NCBI RefSeq assembly: GCF_021538675.1
Contig: NZ_JAJUKH010000004.1
Coordinates: 124,001-188,000 of the forward strand
DNA length: 64,000 nucleotides
Source of the DNA: Paenarthrobacter sp. AR 02
GTDB taxonomy: Bacteria > Actinomycetota > Actinomycetes > Actinomycetales > Micrococcaceae
Reading direction: 5' to 3'
Shown: positions 61,473 to 64,000 of the stretch, in pieces
Position numbering within the stretch: the first letter of the stretch is position 1
Layout of the letters: each line of letters opens with the position of its first letter
Made by a program: the position numbers and the translations under genes
Notes under the pieces: model-generated
The model's input: only the letters and a program-made list of their open reading frames with translations
Database searches by the model: none
Told to the model about the DNA's origin: nothing

Positions 61473-61485
61473 GATGTCTGACATC
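61473..61485 (+). promoter_or_regulatory. FadR-type operator upstream of the regulator gene
   Basis: GATGTCTGACATC begins one base after the hydrolase stop codon and is a 13-bp palindrome identical in its arms to the site at 60591-60603. It indicates autoregulation of the regulator gene that starts at 61550. Confidence 0.8.
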
Positions 61486-61549
61486 CATCCGGTCCCGCGG
61501 GAAAACCCACAGGGAGCCGGGCGGAGCGAAGGACAGGAAACGGGGAAAC

Positions 61550-62251
61550 ATGGCACGCAAGTCGCTGGTCGGCGTCGTAGCTGATGAGTTGCTGGACCGC
61601 ATTGTGGCGGGCGAGTTCCCGCCCGGAACGGTAGTCCCGGGCGAGCTGGAACTCAGCGCCAAGCATGAGGTGAGCCGCATGACCGTGCGTGAAGCCATGA
61701 AGACCCTTGAAGCGCAGCGGATCCTCAGCGTGGAGCGAGGCCGTGGCACGTTCGTGAATCCCCTGAATCAGTGGGCCTCACTCGAAGCTGTCTTGCGCGC
61801 AGCTTCCGAAGGAACCAAGGACGCCGCGGCTGCCATCCAGCTGATCGAGCTTCGTCGGATGCTCGAGACCGGCGCTTGCGAGCTGGCCGCCGAACGGATT
61901 TCGGACGATGAACTCGCGGCCCTCAGGGAGCACGTGGAAAAGATGCAATCCGCACACGAAGTCAACGACCTCGGCGGATTTGTGGAAGCCGACCTCGCCT
62001 TCCATGACGTGATCCTCCATGCTTCCGGCAACGTGTTTGTGGCCGTCCTGTTCGAACCCCTGCACCGTGTCCTTGAAGCCCGACGCACCGAGACCTCGGC
62101 CTTCCCGGAAATCCAGGAACACGCAATTGGGCACCACCGGAAGATCGCGGCCGCCCTGTCCTCCCGGGATCCGCATGAAGCCCGGCTCGCCATGGACGCC
62201 CACATGCAGCAGACCCTGGACGACCTGAAGACGTACGTACTGGAGGCGTAG
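61550..62251 (+). CDS. GntR/FadR-family regulator of the sugar-acid operon
   Basis: A 233-residue FCD-type GntR regulator. The N-terminal winged HTH has LLDRIVAGEFPPGTVVPGEL and HEVSRMTVREAMKTLEAQRI, with the wing RGRGTFV. The C-terminal FCD domain has Asp/His metal ligands around LAFHDVILHASGN and HAIGHHRKI. ATG 61550 follows a GGGGAAA site; the frame upstream runs through the hydrolase end and is not used. It very likely binds the two GATGTCnGACATC sites and responds to a sugar acid or phosphate. Confidence 0.9.
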   Translation: MARKSLVGVVADELLDRIVAGEFPPGTVVPGELELSAKHEVSRMTVREAMKTLEAQRILSVERGRGTFVNPLNQWASLEAVLRAASEGTKDAAAAIQLIELRRMLETGACELAAERISDDELAALREHVEKMQSAHEVNDLGGFVEADLAFHDVILHASGNVFVAVLFEPLHRVLEARRTETSAFPEIQEHAIGHHRKIAAALSSRDPHEARLAMDAHMQQTLDDLKTYVLEA

Positions 62252-62356
62252 CATGCGGGGTCGGCTTAATTGTTGGACGGATCGGATTTAAATCCTGCAT
62301 AGGTGCGAAGTCGCAGAATCCTTTATTTTTAGGGCAGAATCGCACCATGCTCTTAA

Positions 62357-63535
62357 TTGTTGCAACACCTGCCGAAAGTTCTGCGCGTGAGACCGCTTGA
62401 GTTTCCCGAGTTTCCCTTTAGCTCTCCGTTGGCTAAAGCCATCATCCAACTTGAACGGGTACGGGCAGATTTAGGGGAAGGAACCACCCCTCCGGAGGTA
62501 TTCGCGCAGCTGCGCGCGCTGTTTCAATTGCTGTCGAGCATCATGAGCGCACGTATCGAAGGCAACCGCACTTCAATTGTCGACGCTGTTGCAGGTGTTC
62601 AGTACGCGAATCGGACTGACGTCACACCGGACGACGAGGTCCAAGAGATCGTCCAGCTCCATGAAGCAACGGCTTTCGTCGACTCTGCCATACACCGGGG
62701 AACAGTACTGACGCATGGGTTTGTCCGGGAGCTTCACCGCATTTCCGTTTCCGGCCTGGAACGCGAAGGGGACCGCACGCCTGGCGCTTACAGACTCGCC
62801 GATGTGACCATCAGCGGCTCGTCGCACCGACCACCATCGCCGGGCAGCATCCACGGCGATATGACGGTCCTCCTCGACTTCATCAATGCAGATGTAGATC
62901 AGAACTACGAACTCCTCAAGATCGCACTCGCCCACCATCGGTTTGTTTGGATTCACCCATTCGGAAATGGCAACGGGCGCGTCGGGAGGCTCCTGACGTA
63001 CGCGGCCATGCGGCGACAGGGGTTCTCCGACGCTGCTGGGTACCGGGCACTCAACCCAACAGCCGTGTTTGGAGAGAACCGCGACCTCTACTACGAACGA
63101 CTTGAAGATGCCGACTCCCTCGAACCCGATTCTTTGATTCGCTGGTCGACATATGTCCTGGAAGGACTGCTGACGGACCTGAGCAGGTTGGTGAAGCTCG
63201 GCGACAAGGATTTCGTAGCCGAAGGTCTCTTGGTTCCCGCCATCCAAAGAGGCCTTGCTTCGTCACGATTCACAAGCGAGGAAGCGCTCGCATTAATCAT
63301 CATCGCCCGAAAAGTTGAAGTAAAGGCCGCAGACCTTAGTGCAGCGTTCACGGGTTCAGCCTCGACCCGGAGCCAAAACATACGAAAACTCTTGGACCGC
63401 GGAGTCATTGAACCAGTGGCGGAAGGAAAGAGGTCCTACCGGCTTCGCCTCGCCCCCAGTGAACTGACACCTCTCCTGGTTCGGGAATTGGATCGGCTGG
63501 GATTCCTGCCCCGCATTCTGCGCGACTCCGAATGA
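62357..63535 (+). CDS. Fic-domain protein with altered active-site motif
   Basis: A 392-residue Fic protein. An N-terminal helix carries the inhibitory motif SARIEGN near residue 63. The Fic core (about 110-260) has the active-site loop HPFGNGNGRVGR, and a C-terminal winged helix (about 310-375) has LSAAFTGSASTRSQNIRKLL. Canonical Fic loops read HPFx(D/E)GNGRxxR; here the acidic metal ligand is Asn. AMPylation may be weak or the chemistry different. Start is uncertain: TTG 62357 or GTG 62387. The AT-rich upstream stretch hints at acquisition. Confidence 0.84.
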   Translation: MLQHLPKVLRVRPLEFPEFPFSSPLAKAIIQLERVRADLGEGTTPPEVFAQLRALFQLLSSIMSARIEGNRTSIVDAVAGVQYANRTDVTPDDEVQEIVQLHEATAFVDSAIHRGTVLTHGFVRELHRISVSGLEREGDRTPGAYRLADVTISGSSHRPPSPGSIHGDMTVLLDFINADVDQNYELLKIALAHHRFVWIHPFGNGNGRVGRLLTYAAMRRQGFSDAAGYRALNPTAVFGENRDLYYERLEDADSLEPDSLIRWSTYVLEGLLTDLSRLVKLGDKDFVAEGLLVPAIQRGLASSRFTSEEALALIIIARKVEVKAADLSAAFTGSASTRSQNIRKLLDRGVIEPVAEGKRSYRLRLAPSELTPLLVRELDRLGFLPRILRDSE

Positions 63536-63600
63536 TCTGCGTGCCCGTAGTTGCACTATTGTGCACGCGAACGCACCTTAGTAGCCTCCGCGTCCGCAAC

Positions 63601-64000
63601 TCAGCGGCGCAGGCTCTCCGACGGCAGCTCGCCGAAAGTCTTCAGATACAAGGCCGAGAAACGGCCCTGGTGCGTGAATCCGCACAACTCCGCGACCGCC
63701 GTGACGCTCTGCTCGCGGGGGTCGGCTTCGAGCAGCATCTCCCGCGCCCGGTCCAGCCGGATGCTGCGCAGCAGCTCCGAGGGCGTTGCGCCGGTCTCCG
63801 CCCTGAGCGCGGTCTGCAGGGTCCGGACGGACACGCCCAGGCATTCCGCAATGTCCGGGACGGTGAGTTCTTCGAAGGCATGGCGCTCCAGTAGCTCACG
63901 GCACTCACGCACCAGCCTGCTCTCGGCTTCGGGATCGCGGACGTCGTCACCTGGGCGTTCCATGGCCATCAGCAGACGCGACACCATGCTGTCCGTCAGG
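63601..64000 (-). CDS. AraC-family regulator, C-terminal part
   Basis: The DNA-binding end of an AraC-type protein whose start lies beyond the right edge; 132 codons are visible after a partial codon. The double HTH contains LTVPDIAECLGVSVRTLQTA, then GATPSELLRSIRLDRAREML and AVAELCGFTHQGRFSALYLK. It ends in a short Ser/Arg tail. The frame continues upstream of the Met at 63987 as LTDS to the edge, so a ligand-binding N-terminal domain is likely. Confidence 0.85.
   Translation of the reverse strand, partial: LTDSMVSRLLMAMERPGDDVRDPEAESRLVRECRELLERHAFEELTVPDIAECLGVSVRTLQTALRAETGATPSELLRSIRLDRAREMLLEADPREQSVTAVAELCGFTHQGRFSALYLKTFGELPSESLRR

Overview
The window is a 64 kb piece of a high-GC actinobacterial chromosome. 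Codon use, frequent GTG/TTG starts, Ku plus a three-domain LigD, an ANTAR-domain protein, DtxR-type iron boxes and a class E sortase (LAxTG) signal all point to Micrococcaceae, most likely Arthrobacter or Paenarthrobacter. That placement is inference: there is no rRNA gene here. I saw no tRNA genes, insertion sequences, prophage or CRISPR array. Both end genes are cut by the window edges.

Layout. 1-1.3 kb: the start of a GH65 disaccharide phosphorylase and a beta-phosphoglucomutase-like HAD enzyme, preceded by a LacI-type operator. 1.3-6.6 kb: small metabolic and regulatory genes, including two paralogous zinc-ribbon proteins on either side of a GAF-ANTAR regulator. 6.7-11.1 kb: a complete fructose PTS operon (DeoR repressor, fruK, fruA, ptsH) behind a strong inverted-repeat operator. 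11.1-20.8 kb: a TetR/membrane-protein pair with a 36-bp palindrome, topoisomerase IB, Dps, small membrane and basic proteins, the divergent ku/ligD repair pair, and a PrmC-like methyltransferase with a lipoprotein. 21-31 kb: an MHS-family transporter, a MocR regulator facing an EamA exporter with overlapping start codons, PaiB, VOC, GNAT, SRPBCC, FUSC, an ArsR-SRPBCC-hydrolase operon and an SDR.

31.2-36.7 kb is a desABCD-type hydroxamate siderophore operon. Its four genes overlap by 4 bp each, with tandem iron-box-like repeats in front. 37.3-49.2 kb is the most unusual part. A 2694-residue wall-anchored protein with 18 tandem 118-residue repeats sits next to a sigma factor fused to its own zinc-finger anti-sigma, membrane and exported segments. 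Beside them lie two small proteins without signal peptides that appear to carry the same kind of beta-sandwich domain; one has an N-terminal helix-turn-helix. I read this as one surface-protein and signalling locus.

49-55.6 kb holds an acyltransferase, an M20 peptidase and MFS transporter opposite a tandem-domain Lrp/AsnC regulator, a VOC protein and a DUF1304 protein. 55.7-62.3 kb is a four-carbon sugar-acid catabolic operon (kinase, dehydrogenase, GntP permease, class II aldolase) with a FadR-type regulator and two matching operators. The window ends with a Fic protein that has an altered active-site motif and a truncated AraC-type regulator.
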